NCBI GenBank assembly: GCA_035455445.1
Contig: DATIFC010000112.1
Location: 1-13,509 of the forward strand
DNA from: AC-32 sp035455445
GTDB lineage: Bacteria; Actinomycetota; Thermoleophilia; Gaiellales; Gaiellaceae
DNA length: 13,509 nt
Reading direction: 5' to 3'
Part shown: positions 1 through 6,275 of the stretch, piece by piece
How the letters are laid out: each line of letters starts with the position of its first letter
Position numbering within the stretch: position 1 is the stretch's first letter
Notes under the pieces: generated by a model
What the model was told of the DNA's origin: nothing
Seen by the model: the letters and a program-made list of their open reading frames with translations, nothing else
The model's database searches: none
Made by a program: the position numbers and the translations under genes

Positions 1-894
1 GCTGAGCTTTCGCTCCAGCGCTGCCTCCTCCGCCCCGTGACTTTCGGTCTCCTCCTCGACGTTCGGGGCCTCCTCGGCGACGAGCTGCTCGAGCGCGCTC
101 CGGGCGAGGCGCGCCCGCTCGGCGATCGGCCCGGCCTGTCCGGGCCCCGGCTCGCCGACCACGAACGTCCGCGCCATGTCGGCCCAGCATGCGCTCGCCT
201 CGTGCCGCGGCCAGACGTCGATCACGATCGGCAGGCCGGCGGGGAGCGGCCCGCTGCCCGGCTCGTGCCCGGTGCCCTGCCAGACCGACGAGACGATCAC
301 GTCGGGCGGGCAGGGAGCGCCGTGCTTCGCGCAGGCCTCGCGCAGCGCCGCCCGAACGTCCTCGGCCAGGAGCGGCTTGCCGTCGAGCTGCAGGACGCCG
401 TCGGCTCCGGCCCCGGCACGGCCGAGCAGATCGCGCGCGGCGGCCATGCCCGCGTGGGCCGCTGCCAGCGCGGCGCGGATGCCCTCCAGCTCCGCCGGCG
501 TCTTGGCCCGCCGCCGCAGCTCGACGGCGTCGTCGTCCACCGTCAGGACGATCCCGTCCTGCCGCAGGCGGTCGCCGAGCGCGAGCGGGAAGTCGCCGGG
601 GACGACCGCCTCGCGGATTCCGATCTCCTGCACGGCGCGCGCCTCGGCCTCGCGGGCCGCCTCGGCCATCGACATGCCCGCCTCCACGAAGTCCCTGTAG
701 CCGAGGGCGACGTAGTCGAGCAGCTCGGCATCGGGCAACGCCCGTTCCACGCGCTCGCGCTCGAGGTGGCTCGTCAGCACGTAGCGGCGCCCGTCGACCT
801 CCGCGAACAGGAACGGGTCGCCGATCGCGAGCGGGACCTCGTGGCGCAGCGCTGGCGAGCGCTCGGTGTCCCCGTACAGCAGCAGGGCGCTCAT
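1..894 (-). CDS. M24-family metallopeptidase (Xaa-Pro aminopeptidase/dipeptidase-like), 3' end cut by window
   Basis: The frame stays open from ATG 894 to base 1 (298 codons), so the C-terminus lies outside the window. Residues 1-125 look like a creatinase-type N-terminal domain and residues 130 onward are the start of a pita-bread M24 domain. Visible M24 features are GTGHEPGSG (about 207-215, with H210), the first metal ligands D226 and D239, and R242-T243 of the usual D-x-x-R-T. The remaining ligands (one His, two Glu) should follow beyond the window. The D-D spacing is 13 rather than the 11 of methionine aminopeptidases, which I recall from an actinobacterial M24 subgroup. Members hydrolyse X-Pro bonds in the cytoplasm with a dinuclear metal centre; substrate here is unknown. 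No strong Shine-Dalgarno precedes the ATG, but there is no in-frame alternative nearby. The visible end (270-298) is unusually Glu-rich. The gene is divergent from the DUF7144 gene, 90 bp apart. Confidence 0.85.
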   Translation of the reverse strand, partial: MSALLLYGDTERSPALRHEVPLAIGDPFLFAEVDGRRYVLTSHLERERVERALPDAELLDYVALGYRDFVEAGMSMAEAAREAEARAVQEIGIREAVVPGDFPLALGDRLRQDGIVLTVDDDAVELRRRAKTPAELEGIRAALAAAHAGMAAARDLLGRAGAGADGVLQLDGKPLLAEDVRAALREACAKHGAPCPPDVIVSSVWQGTGHEPGSGPLPAGLPIVIDVWPRHEASACWADMARTFVVGEPGPGQAGPIAERARLARSALEQLVAEEAPNVEEETESHGAEEAALERKLS

Positions 895-970
895 GCAGGT
901 GAGCCTACCGGCGTTGGCATGAGAGGAAACGCGGCACGGGGGGCGAACCGGGAGCGAACGCTGGCGTGTG

Positions 971-977
971 AAAGGAG
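971..977 (+). promoter_or_regulatory. Shine-Dalgarno fixing the DUF7144 start
   Basis: AAAGGAG lies 7 nt before ATG 985. It shows that the gene starts here, although the same frame stays open far upstream without resembling protein. Confidence 0.8.
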
Positions 978-984
978 CGCAAGG

Positions 985-1383
985 ATGGCAACGTCGAGAG
1001 CGTGGTCCGGATGGATCTCGTTTGCCGGCCTGATGATCATCATCATCGGCGGGCTGGACTTCTTCGAAGGGCTGATCGCGGTGATCCGCGACCAGTACTA
1101 CGTGGTGACCCCGAGCCAGATCGTGGTCTTCGACCTCACGACCTGGGGCTGGATCATGATGATCTGGGGGATCATCCTGCTGTTGGCGGGCTTCGGCCTG
1201 CTGTCGGGTGCGACGTGGGCGCGGTGGTTCACGATCGTCGTCGCCAGCATCAACGTCATCGCCCAGCTCGGCTTCGTCGGAAGCGCGCAGTACCCGCTGT
1301 GGGCGCTGACGGTGCTCGCCCTGACCATCGTCGTGCTCTACGCGTTGATCGTCCGCTGGGACGACGCGCTGCGAGCCGCCTGA
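985..1383 (+). CDS. DUF7144-type four-helix membrane protein
   Basis: This is a 132-residue integral membrane protein. Four hydrophobic segments are clear, at about 10-33, 54-73, 81-98 and 103-123. The first loop contains the aromatic stretch DQYYVV (about 36-41). The N-terminal WSGWISFAG motif and the overall pattern match the DUF7144 family, which is common in actinobacteria and of unknown function. The ATG is chosen because a good AAAGGAG precedes it by 7 nt; upstream the frame is the antisense of the divergent M24 gene. It ends 8 bp before a strong hairpin terminator and converges on the MFS gene. It could be a small stress-related or accessory membrane protein, but nothing in the sequence decides this. 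Family assignment is from recalled sequence character, not a search. Confidence 0.85.
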   Translation: MATSRAWSGWISFAGLMIIIIGGLDFFEGLIAVIRDQYYVVTPSQIVVFDLTTWGWIMMIWGIILLLAGFGLLSGATWARWFTIVVASINVIAQLGFVGSAQYPLWALTVLALTIVVLYALIVRWDDALRAA

Positions 1384-1390
1384 TCCCGAG

Positions 1391-1420
1391 GCGAGGGGGC
1401 GCTGCTCGGCGCCCCCTCGC
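1391..1420. terminator. bidirectional hairpin terminator between convergent genes
   Basis: A perfect stem of GCGAGGGGGCGC (1391-1402) with its complement at 1409-1420 closes a 6-nt loop. It lies between the stops of the DUF7144 gene (1383) and the opposing MFS gene (1423), so it can serve both strands. There is no T-tract, which is usual in very GC-rich actinobacteria. Confidence 0.75.
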
Positions 1421-1422
1421 GC

Positions 1423-2934
1423 TCACTCCTCCCTGCCGGGGCGGCCGAGCCGGAGCGCGGCCAGAAGGCCGAGGACGACGAAGCCGGCGGCGATGTACGC
1501 GGCGCGGCGGGCGCTGGCCGCGAACGCCTCCTCGATCGGCCGCACGACCGGCGCGAGGCCCGGCGCGCGCCTGAGCGCGGGGAGGACGGAGCCGCCCGTG
1601 CGCTCGACGGAGACGGCAAGCCGCTCCGCCTGTGCCGGCCGCAGGCCGGGTACGTCTTCGAGCCGCGAGCGCGTGCCGTTCCCGAGCCCGACGGCGAGCG
1701 CCGTGCCGAGGATCGCGATTCCGAGCGCGGCGCCGACCTGGCGCGCGGTGCTCTGGATTCCGGACGCCTCCCCCGACTGCGCCTCGGGCACCTCCGCGAG
1801 GACGACGCTCGTCAGCTGCGCCGTCGCGAGCCCGACCCCGAGCCCGTAGACGAAGAGCTGCGGGCAGAACTGCCACGCCTCGCGGTCGGGCGCGAACGTC
1901 AGCCCTACGGCGAGGATCCCGACGAACTCGAGCGCGAGCCCGAGCTGCACCACCCGCGGCGCCCCGAGGCGGTTCGTCAGCTGGGCCGCGAGCCCGCCGG
2001 CGAGGAACGCTCCGCCCGCGAGCGCCACCAGGATCACGCCGGTGCGAAAGGCCGAGAGCCCGAGCACCGACTGCAGGAAGAGCGGGATCACGAACACCAG
2101 GCCGAACTCCCCGAGGCCGACGATCGTCACGGCGATGCTCCCGTTGCGGAAGCTCGCGATCCGGAAGAGGGCGAGATCCACGAGCACGGGTCTCCCCCGA
2201 CGCGTGCGCCGCAGCTCGACGAGCACGAACGCGGCGAGGGCCGCCACACCGAGCGCGAAGGAGAGCGGGATCACGGAGACGCTGCCGAGCTCGGCGCCGA
2301 GGAACGGCTGCTTGGCGTGCCACCATCCGTACGTCTGCCCCTCGATCAGGCCGAACACCAGGCCGGCGAAGCCGACCGTCGAGAGAAGCACGCCGGGGAC
2401 GTCGACGCCGCGTCGCGCTTGCGGGTCGCGGCTCTCGCCCACGAACGCGAGCGCGCCGGCGAACGCGACCGCGGCGATCGGGAGGTTGATGTAGAAGGCC
2501 CAGCGCCAGCTGAGGTTCGACGTGAACCAGCCGCCGACCAGCGGCCCGAGGGCGGCCATGCCGCCGATCACCGAGCCCCAGATCCCGAACGCGACCGCCC
2601 GCTCGCGGCCACGGAAGGTGGCGTTCACGATCGAGAGCGTCGACGGAAGGATCAGCGCGGCGCCGATGCCCTGCAGCAGCCGTCCGGCGAGGAGCACGGT
2701 GCCGGTCGGCGCCCGGGCCGTGAGCAGGCTCGCGGCGACGAACACCACCAACCCTTCGAGGAACACGAGCCGGCGGCCGACCACGTCGCCGAGCCTCCCG
2801 ACGCTGATCAGCAGCGAGGCGAAGACGAGCGAGTAGATCGAGTTCGCCCACTCGGCCTGCGTCAGGCTGATCCCGAGGTCGCGGATGATCGACGGGATCG
2901 CGACGTTCACGATCGTCGCGTCGACGATGATCAT
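1423..2934 (-). CDS. MFS transporter, DHA2 (EmrB/QacA) family; 5' end uncertain
   Basis: This is a proton-coupled drug efflux transporter of the inner membrane, of the 14-helix DHA2 type. Recognisable motifs are DATIVNVAIPSI (TM1), GRLGDVVGRR (motif A, loop 2-3), GRLLQGIGAALILPS (TM4) and GPLVGGWFTSNLSWRW (motif C, TM5, antiporter signature). The substrate cannot be read from the sequence. The 3' end (TGA at 1423-1425) faces a shared terminator. The start is a problem. TM1 similarity (RSRWLGLVALTIG) extends upstream to about 2973, but the first ATG, GTG or TTG in frame is ATG 2934, inside TM1 and with no Shine-Dalgarno. Beginning there gives 503 residues with a clipped first helix. A non-standard start (for example CTG 2952), a lost start codon or a sequence error are all possible. 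The upstream neighbour is the propeller gene, whose stop is separated from this frame by a hairpin. Confidence 0.85.
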   Translation of the reverse strand: MIIVDATIVNVAIPSIIRDLGISLTQAEWANSIYSLVFASLLISVGRLGDVVGRRLVFLEGLVVFVAASLLTARAPTGTVLLAGRLLQGIGAALILPSTLSIVNATFRGRERAVAFGIWGSVIGGMAALGPLVGGWFTSNLSWRWAFYINLPIAAVAFAGALAFVGESRDPQARRGVDVPGVLLSTVGFAGLVFGLIEGQTYGWWHAKQPFLGAELGSVSVIPLSFALGVAALAAFVLVELRRTRRGRPVLVDLALFRIASFRNGSIAVTIVGLGEFGLVFVIPLFLQSVLGLSAFRTGVILVALAGGAFLAGGLAAQLTNRLGAPRVVQLGLALEFVGILAVGLTFAPDREAWQFCPQLFVYGLGVGLATAQLTSVVLAEVPEAQSGEASGIQSTARQVGAALGIAILGTALAVGLGNGTRSRLEDVPGLRPAQAERLAVSVERTGGSVLPALRRAPGLAPVVRPIEEAFAASARRAAYIAAGFVVLGLLAALRLGRPGREE

Positions 2935-2984
2935 CGAGACGCCGATCGTCAGCGCGACGAGGCCGAGCCAGCGCGAGCGCCCCC

Positions 2985-3016
2985 CGGCAGGGCCCGCGTG
3001 GGTGCGGGCCCTGCCG
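2985..3016 (-). terminator. 13-bp perfect hairpin after the propeller gene
   Basis: Left arm CGGCAGGGCCCGC (2985-2997) and its exact complement at 3004-3016 flank a 6-nt loop. Reading leftward, it begins 11 nt after the TAA of the propeller gene (3027-3029), as expected for an intrinsic terminator, but no U-tract follows. It also abuts the first codons that resemble the MFS protein, so it may instead attenuate read-through into that gene. Confidence 0.6.
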
Positions 3017-3026
3017 AGTGCGGCGG

Positions 3027-3980
3027 TTACCTCACCGCGAGTGTCGTCGGCAGCCAGCTCGGGTTCGCCTTGTAGGCGCCGTCGAAGGTGATCTGCGTCG
3101 GAGGCCTCACGAACGGCATCGGCGGAGTCTCCATGGTGAAGAGCTCCGTCGCGCCGGTCACGTTGCTCACGTACGCGATCCGCCGGCCGTCGGCCGAGAA
3201 CGCGGGATGCGTCTCGTTGCTGCCGCCGTAGGTCGCCTGCATCAGCCCGGTGCCGTCGACATTGACCAGCCAGACGTCCTGCGAGCCCATGCGGTCGCTC
3301 GTGAACGCGACGCGGGTGCCGTCCGGCGCCCACGTCGGGTCCATGTCGCCCGCGTTGTGCAGGTTCGCGGTCAACTGAACGGTCTTGCCGCTCGCCGGGT
3401 CGAGCAGGTACAGCTGCGCGACGCCCCAGGGCAGCCCGGTGCGGTAGAACGCGACCGTGCGCCCGTCGGGCGAGACGGCCGGCCCGAGGTTCTGCACGGG
3501 CGCGTCCGTCGTCGTCAGCTGGAGGACCTTCGTGCTGTTCGCCGCGACGGCGTACAGGTCGAAGTTCCCGTCCCGGTTGCTGGTGAAGAAGACGACGTTC
3601 CCTCTCGACCAGCTCGGGTGGCAGTTCCAGGTCCCACGGGAGACGCCGGGGAGCAGCGAGTGCAGCTGCGTCCCGTCGGCGCGGACGACCATCAGGTCGG
3701 CGCCGCCCTTCGTGTACTGGCGCTCGAAGGCGACGTAGTCGCCGGCGGGGGACCACACCGGCTGCACGTCGGTCCTGAGGTCGATGGTCTTGTCATGCGT
3801 GAGGTTGAGCACGGTCTTGGCGTCCATCGAGTAGATGTCCGCCTGGCCGTCCCACGTGCTCGTGTAGGCGATCTTGCCGTCGATCGGGTTCGGGGCCGGG
3901 GTCGGCACCGAGCCCGCGCCTGCCGGCAGCGCGCCAAGCGCTGCCGCGGCGGCGATTGCGACCGCCCATCGGGACTTCAT
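3027..3980 (-). CDS. secreted TolB-like six-bladed beta-propeller (PD40 repeats)
   Basis: The 317-residue product has a signal peptide (about 1-23: MKSR, then an Ala-rich hydrophobic core ending GAGS), so it is exported. The rest is PD40/WD40-like repeats. Each repeat has a P-x-W/F-S-x-D-G core followed by V-A-F/Y and a Y/W-x-x-D/N strand: about 74-99, 121-146, 167-194, 215-241 and 259-283. The C-terminal NPSWLP (307-312) can pair with the N-terminal GKIAYTSTWDG (35-45) to close a sixth blade. That closure explains why the protein ends right after PSW. It resembles TolB and the propeller of dipeptidyl peptidases, but it has no TolB N-terminal domain and no peptidase domain, so a stand-alone extracytoplasmic binding role is the safest reading. 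ATG 3980 is certain because of the very strong ribosome site upstream. The MFS gene follows in the same direction after a hairpin. Confidence 0.88.
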   Translation of the reverse strand: MKSRWAVAIAAAAALGALPAGAGSVPTPAPNPIDGKIAYTSTWDGQADIYSMDAKTVLNLTHDKTIDLRTDVQPVWSPAGDYVAFERQYTKGGADLMVVRADGTQLHSLLPGVSRGTWNCHPSWSRGNVVFFTSNRDGNFDLYAVAANSTKVLQLTTTDAPVQNLGPAVSPDGRTVAFYRTGLPWGVAQLYLLDPASGKTVQLTANLHNAGDMDPTWAPDGTRVAFTSDRMGSQDVWLVNVDGTGLMQATYGGSNETHPAFSADGRRIAYVSNVTGATELFTMETPPMPFVRPPTQITFDGAYKANPSWLPTTLAVR

Positions 3981-3985
3981 GGTTT

Positions 3986-3994
3986 CACCTCCCT
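3986..3994 (-). promoter_or_regulatory. strong Shine-Dalgarno of the propeller gene
   Basis: On the minus strand AGGGAGGTG precedes ATG 3980 with a 5-nt spacer. It is one of the best ribosome sites in the window, which suggests that the exported propeller is made in quantity when transcribed. A CCCTAGGG palindrome overlaps it. Confidence 0.8.
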
Positions 3995-4075
3995 AGGGGG
4001 TTCCGATGCAGCCTCTCGCGCGCGGAAGCGGGGGCCATCGGGGTCGGGCCTGGTCGGCGTCAGGCCGTTCCCGGA

Positions 4076-4085
4076 GGACGCATCC
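4076..4085 (-). promoter_or_regulatory. GGATGCGTCC element upstream of the propeller gene
   Basis: Reading leftward this is GGATGCGTCC preceded by TTTCCAC, 95 nt before ATG 3980. The identical 10-mer, preceded by TTTCGAC and three extra G, occurs 11 nt before the sigma factor ATG (8388-8397). A shared promoter element, possibly an ECF-type -10 with a CGTC core, is an inference. Confidence 0.3.
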
Positions 4086-4104
4086 GTGGAAACCGCGTAC
4101 GCGC

Positions 4105-5049
4105 CTAGGCTCGGGCGCCCGCGAGCAGCCTGGTCGCAAGCTGGGCAAGATGCCCGCGCAGCTCGTCGGGCCGGACGACCTCGAAGTCGGCCCCGAGCCC
4201 GGCCAGGACACCGGCCGCCCACTCCAGCGAGTCGGCGCGCAGCTCGAGGCGCGTCCCCTGTCCCTCCGGCGTGAGCTCGGCGAGCGTCGCCGGGATCCGC
4301 GCCGCGATCTCCTCGACCGGCGCGTCGAGGCGCACCTCGACCTCCCAGCCCCACGGCAGGCGGGCGAGCATCCGGACGACGTGCTCGACGGGGTCGAAGC
4401 CCGGCTCCGGCGGGGCGGCCGGCTCGCCGATCTCCGCGGCGGCGATCCGGTCGGCGCGGAACGTCCGCAGCTCGCCGCTCCGGCGGTCGCGGGCGGGGAC
4501 GTACCAGCGCCCTCGCCGCGCCACGACGCCGAGCGGCTCGATCTCGCGGGTGCTCCGCGTACCGTCGCGTCGGGCGTAGCCGATCCGGAGCGAGCGCCTG
4601 CGCCGCACGGCCTCGGTGAGCACGAGCAGCGTCTCGCTGGACGTTGGAGCCGGCTCGGGCTCGCCGACCAGCCGGAGCTCGTCACGCAGGCGCTCGACCC
4701 GTCGCGTGAGGCGGTCGGGGAGCACGCGCGCGATCTTCGTCAGTGCGCCCTCGGCGCCGCTCAGGCCGCGCTGCTCGGCCATGACGAGGCCGAACACGGC
4801 TGCGGCGGCCTCCTCGTCCGACAGCATCAGCGGCGGCAGGCGCGTGCCCGCCCGCAGGCGGTAGCCGCCGCCCACGCCCGGCTGGCCGTCGACCGGGATC
4901 CCGATGTCGTGCAGGGCGACCGCATAGCGGCGGATCGTCCGCTCGCTCACGCCGAGCTCGGCCGCCGCCGCCGCGCCGTCGACCACGAGGCGGCTCTGCA
5001 GCAGCTCGAGGAAGGCGAGGAGTCTGGATGCCGGACGGGAGATGCGCAC
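4105..5049 (-). CDS. WYL-domain transcriptional regulator (YafY-like)
   Basis: The 314-residue protein has the standard three-part layout. An N-terminal winged helix-turn-helix (about 7-60) includes ELGVSERTIRRYAVALHDIGIPV and the GVGGGYRL wing. A WYL sensor domain (about 140-210) contains LRIGY, REIEPLGVV, RWYVPA and LRTFRADRI. A WCX C-terminal extension spans about 235-310. WYL proteins bind ligands such as nucleotides or single-stranded nucleic acid and regulate neighbouring genes; the ligand here is unknown. The start is GTG 5049, preceded by AGAGG at about 9 nt; an ATG two bases upstream is out of frame. It is divergent from the DUF1579-like gene with an 85-bp gap that holds a candidate operator, so local autoregulation and control of that gene are likely. 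Confidence 0.92.
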   Translation of the reverse strand: MRISRPASRLLAFLELLQSRLVVDGAAAAAELGVSERTIRRYAVALHDIGIPVDGQPGVGGGYRLRAGTRLPPLMLSDEEAAAAVFGLVMAEQRGLSGAEGALTKIARVLPDRLTRRVERLRDELRLVGEPEPAPTSSETLLVLTEAVRRRRSLRIGYARRDGTRSTREIEPLGVVARRGRWYVPARDRRSGELRTFRADRIAAAEIGEPAAPPEPGFDPVEHVVRMLARLPWGWEVEVRLDAPVEEIAARIPATLAELTPEGQGTRLELRADSLEWAAGVLAGLGADFEVVRPDELRGHLAQLATRLLAGARA

Positions 5050-5063
5050 ATTGAAGCACCTCT

Positions 5064-5082
5064 GCGGACAAAAACTGACCGC
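5064..5082. promoter_or_regulatory. candidate WYL-regulator operator (imperfect inverted repeat)
   Basis: GCGGACA (5064-5070), a 5-nt spacer AAAAC, then TGACCGC (5076-5082). The arms match at 6 of 7 positions. The site is central in the 85-bp divergent gap between the WYL regulator and the DUF1579-like gene, and is one of the few A-rich spots in the window. Operator function is inferred from position and symmetry. Confidence 0.5.
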
Positions 5083-5119
5083 AATAAGGCGTACCCTGCC
5101 TGCACCTCACGCGAGCGAC

Positions 5120-5126
5120 AAGGAGG
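5120..5126 (+). promoter_or_regulatory. Shine-Dalgarno of the DUF1579-like gene
   Basis: AAGGAGG stands 8 nt before ATG 5135 and selects that start over the in-frame upstream codons, which run back into the divergent regulator region. Confidence 0.8.
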
Positions 5127-5134
5127 CGCCTCTG

Positions 5135-5644
5135 ATGGCAGAGCGAGCAGAGCGGCCGGCCGAGGCCGGCGACGGACGGCACGACTTCGACTTCTGGTAC
5201 GGCAGGTGGCGGCAGCAGAACCGGAAGCGGGCCAACCTGCTGGCGCGCGACGGCGAGTGGGTCGAGTTCGAGTCGCGGAGCGAGGCCGTCCCGATCCTCG
5301 GCGGCCTGGGGAACGTCGACACCTTCAAGGCGCCTCGGTTCCCCGGCCGCCCCGGCTTCGAGGGCTTCTCGCTGCGGCTGTTCGACCCCGGCACCGGCCT
5401 CTGGCGGATCTGGTGGGCCTCGACGATCGGCAGCGGCCAGCTCGACCCGCCCGTCGCGGGCCGCTTCCGGAACGGCGTGGGCGTGTTCGAGTGCGACGAC
5501 GTGATCCAGGGAGTGCCGCTGCGGGTCCGCTTCACCTGGAAGGGGATCACCGAGCGCTCGGCGATCTGGGAGCAGGCGTTCTCGCTCGACGGGGGCGAGA
5601 GCTGGGACACCAACTGGGTCACGCGCTCGTTCCGCGCGACCTGA
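5135..5644 (+). CDS. DUF1579-like protein (HDFDF motif)
   Basis: The 169-residue protein is probably cytoplasmic, with no signal peptide or membrane segment. It opens with HDFDFWYGRW (16-25) and ends with a W-E-Q-A-F-S-L-D-G-G-E-S-W-D-T-N-W type block (about 146-162). This pairing of an HDFDF start and a DGG-x-W-x-x-N-W end is typical of the DUF1579 and related lipocalin-like families. The likely fold is a small beta-barrel that could bind a hydrophobic ligand, but no enzymatic residues stand out and the function is unknown. It is divergent from the WYL regulator, which makes it that regulator's prime candidate target. The cupredoxin lipoprotein gene starts 31 bp downstream on the same strand and may share a transcript. 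Confidence 0.8.
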   Translation: MAERAERPAEAGDGRHDFDFWYGRWRQQNRKRANLLARDGEWVEFESRSEAVPILGGLGNVDTFKAPRFPGRPGFEGFSLRLFDPGTGLWRIWWASTIGSGQLDPPVAGRFRNGVGVFECDDVIQGVPLRVRFTWKGITERSAIWEQAFSLDGGESWDTNWVTRSFRAT

Positions 5645-5675
5645 TCGGTGAATCCGGTCCGTACCGAGCCGCGTA

Positions 5676-6209
5676 GTGGGTCGTGTGAGACGCAAGGTGC
5701 TGATCCTTGCCGTGCTCGTGCCGGTGCTCGCCGGCTGCGGCTCGGGGTCGGGCGGCTCGAGCAGCGCCACCACCGGGAGCAGCAGCCGCGGCGGCGGTGG
5801 CGGGACGAGGACGATCGCCGGCGTCCAGGCCAACGACCACGGCTCGGAGACGGTCGTCGCCGACGGGACGACCGAGGTCGAGCTCGACGACTTCTACTTC
5901 AAGCCGACCGTGCTCCAGGGCAAGCCGGGCGAGAAGATCAGGCTCGAGCTCAAGAACGAGGGGAAGGTCGAGCACACGTTCACGATCGACTCCCAGGGCA
6001 TCGAGAAGGACCTGCGGCCTGGCTCGAAGGCCGAGGTCACGGTCACGATCCCGCAGGCGGGCGCGGTCTCGTTCTACTGCAGGTTCCACAAGAGCTCGGG
6101 GATGGCCGGCGCGCTCGCGGTCACCGGGCAGTCGGGCGGGACCGGCGGCATGACCGGCACCGGCACGACCACGAACGACAACTCGAAGAGCGGTTACGAC
6201 GGCTACTGA
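5676..6209 (+). CDS. cupredoxin-domain lipoprotein with a complete type-1 copper site
   Basis: The product (177 residues from GTG 5676) has a basic N-terminus, a hydrophobic helix and the lipobox L-A-G-C, so Cys21 is probably lipidated and the protein is anchored outside the membrane. A Gly/Ser-rich linker (22-45) leads to a plastocyanin-like domain (about 63-150). The four expected copper ligands are all present: H100 in VEHTF, C135 and H138 in FYCRFHK, and M143 in SGM. The domain could carry electrons or hold copper; which one is not visible. The tail (151-177) is a Gly/Thr/Asn-rich stretch ending in Tyr. The start may instead be GTG 5685, three codons later; neither has a good Shine-Dalgarno. 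It follows the DUF1579-like gene by 31 bp. Confidence 0.88.
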   Translation: MGRVRRKVLILAVLVPVLAGCGSGSGGSSSATTGSSSRGGGGGTRTIAGVQANDHGSETVVADGTTEVELDDFYFKPTVLQGKPGEKIRLELKNEGKVEHTFTIDSQGIEKDLRPGSKAEVTVTIPQAGAVSFYCRFHKSSGMAGALAVTGQSGGTGGMTGTGTTTNDNSKSGYDGY

Positions 6210-6235
6210 TCCGCCCGGCAGGGCTCGCGTGACCC

Positions 6236-6265
6236 TTGGTCCGCACCCGTTCGCAGCTCCATACT
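6236..6265 (+). promoter_or_regulatory. possible promoter giving a near-leaderless LuxR transcript
   Basis: TTGGTC (6236-6241) and CATACT (6260-6265) are 18 bp apart and loosely match -35 and -10 boxes. The predicted transcription start would fall about 4 nt before ATG 6276, consistent with the poor Shine-Dalgarno there. The matches are weak. Confidence 0.3.
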
Positions 6266-6275
6266 TCGAGGCTCG

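Noticed and set aside
914..919. TTGGCA as a -35 box for the DUF7144 gene
   Set aside because: It matches 5 of 6 consensus bases, but the expected -10 position is all G and C.
37..984. Upstream extension of the DUF7144 reading frame
   Set aside because: The 316 extra codons are the antisense of the M24 gene and do not resemble protein, and the ribosome site at 971-977 marks the true start.
2317..3075. Plus-strand frame rich in Asp, Arg and Glu opposite the first MFS gene
   Set aside because: It is a charged shadow of the antisense transmembrane gene with no ribosome site or recognisable domain.
3030..3756. Upstream extension of the first MFS reading frame into the propeller gene
   Set aside because: The extension is a low-complexity shadow of the propeller gene, which has a signal peptide, repeats and a strong ribosome site in its own frame.
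4094..4103. CGCGTACGCG palindrome next to the WYL regulator stop
   Set aside because: A 10-bp palindrome without a loop is expected by chance in DNA this GC-rich, and it has no clear promoter context.
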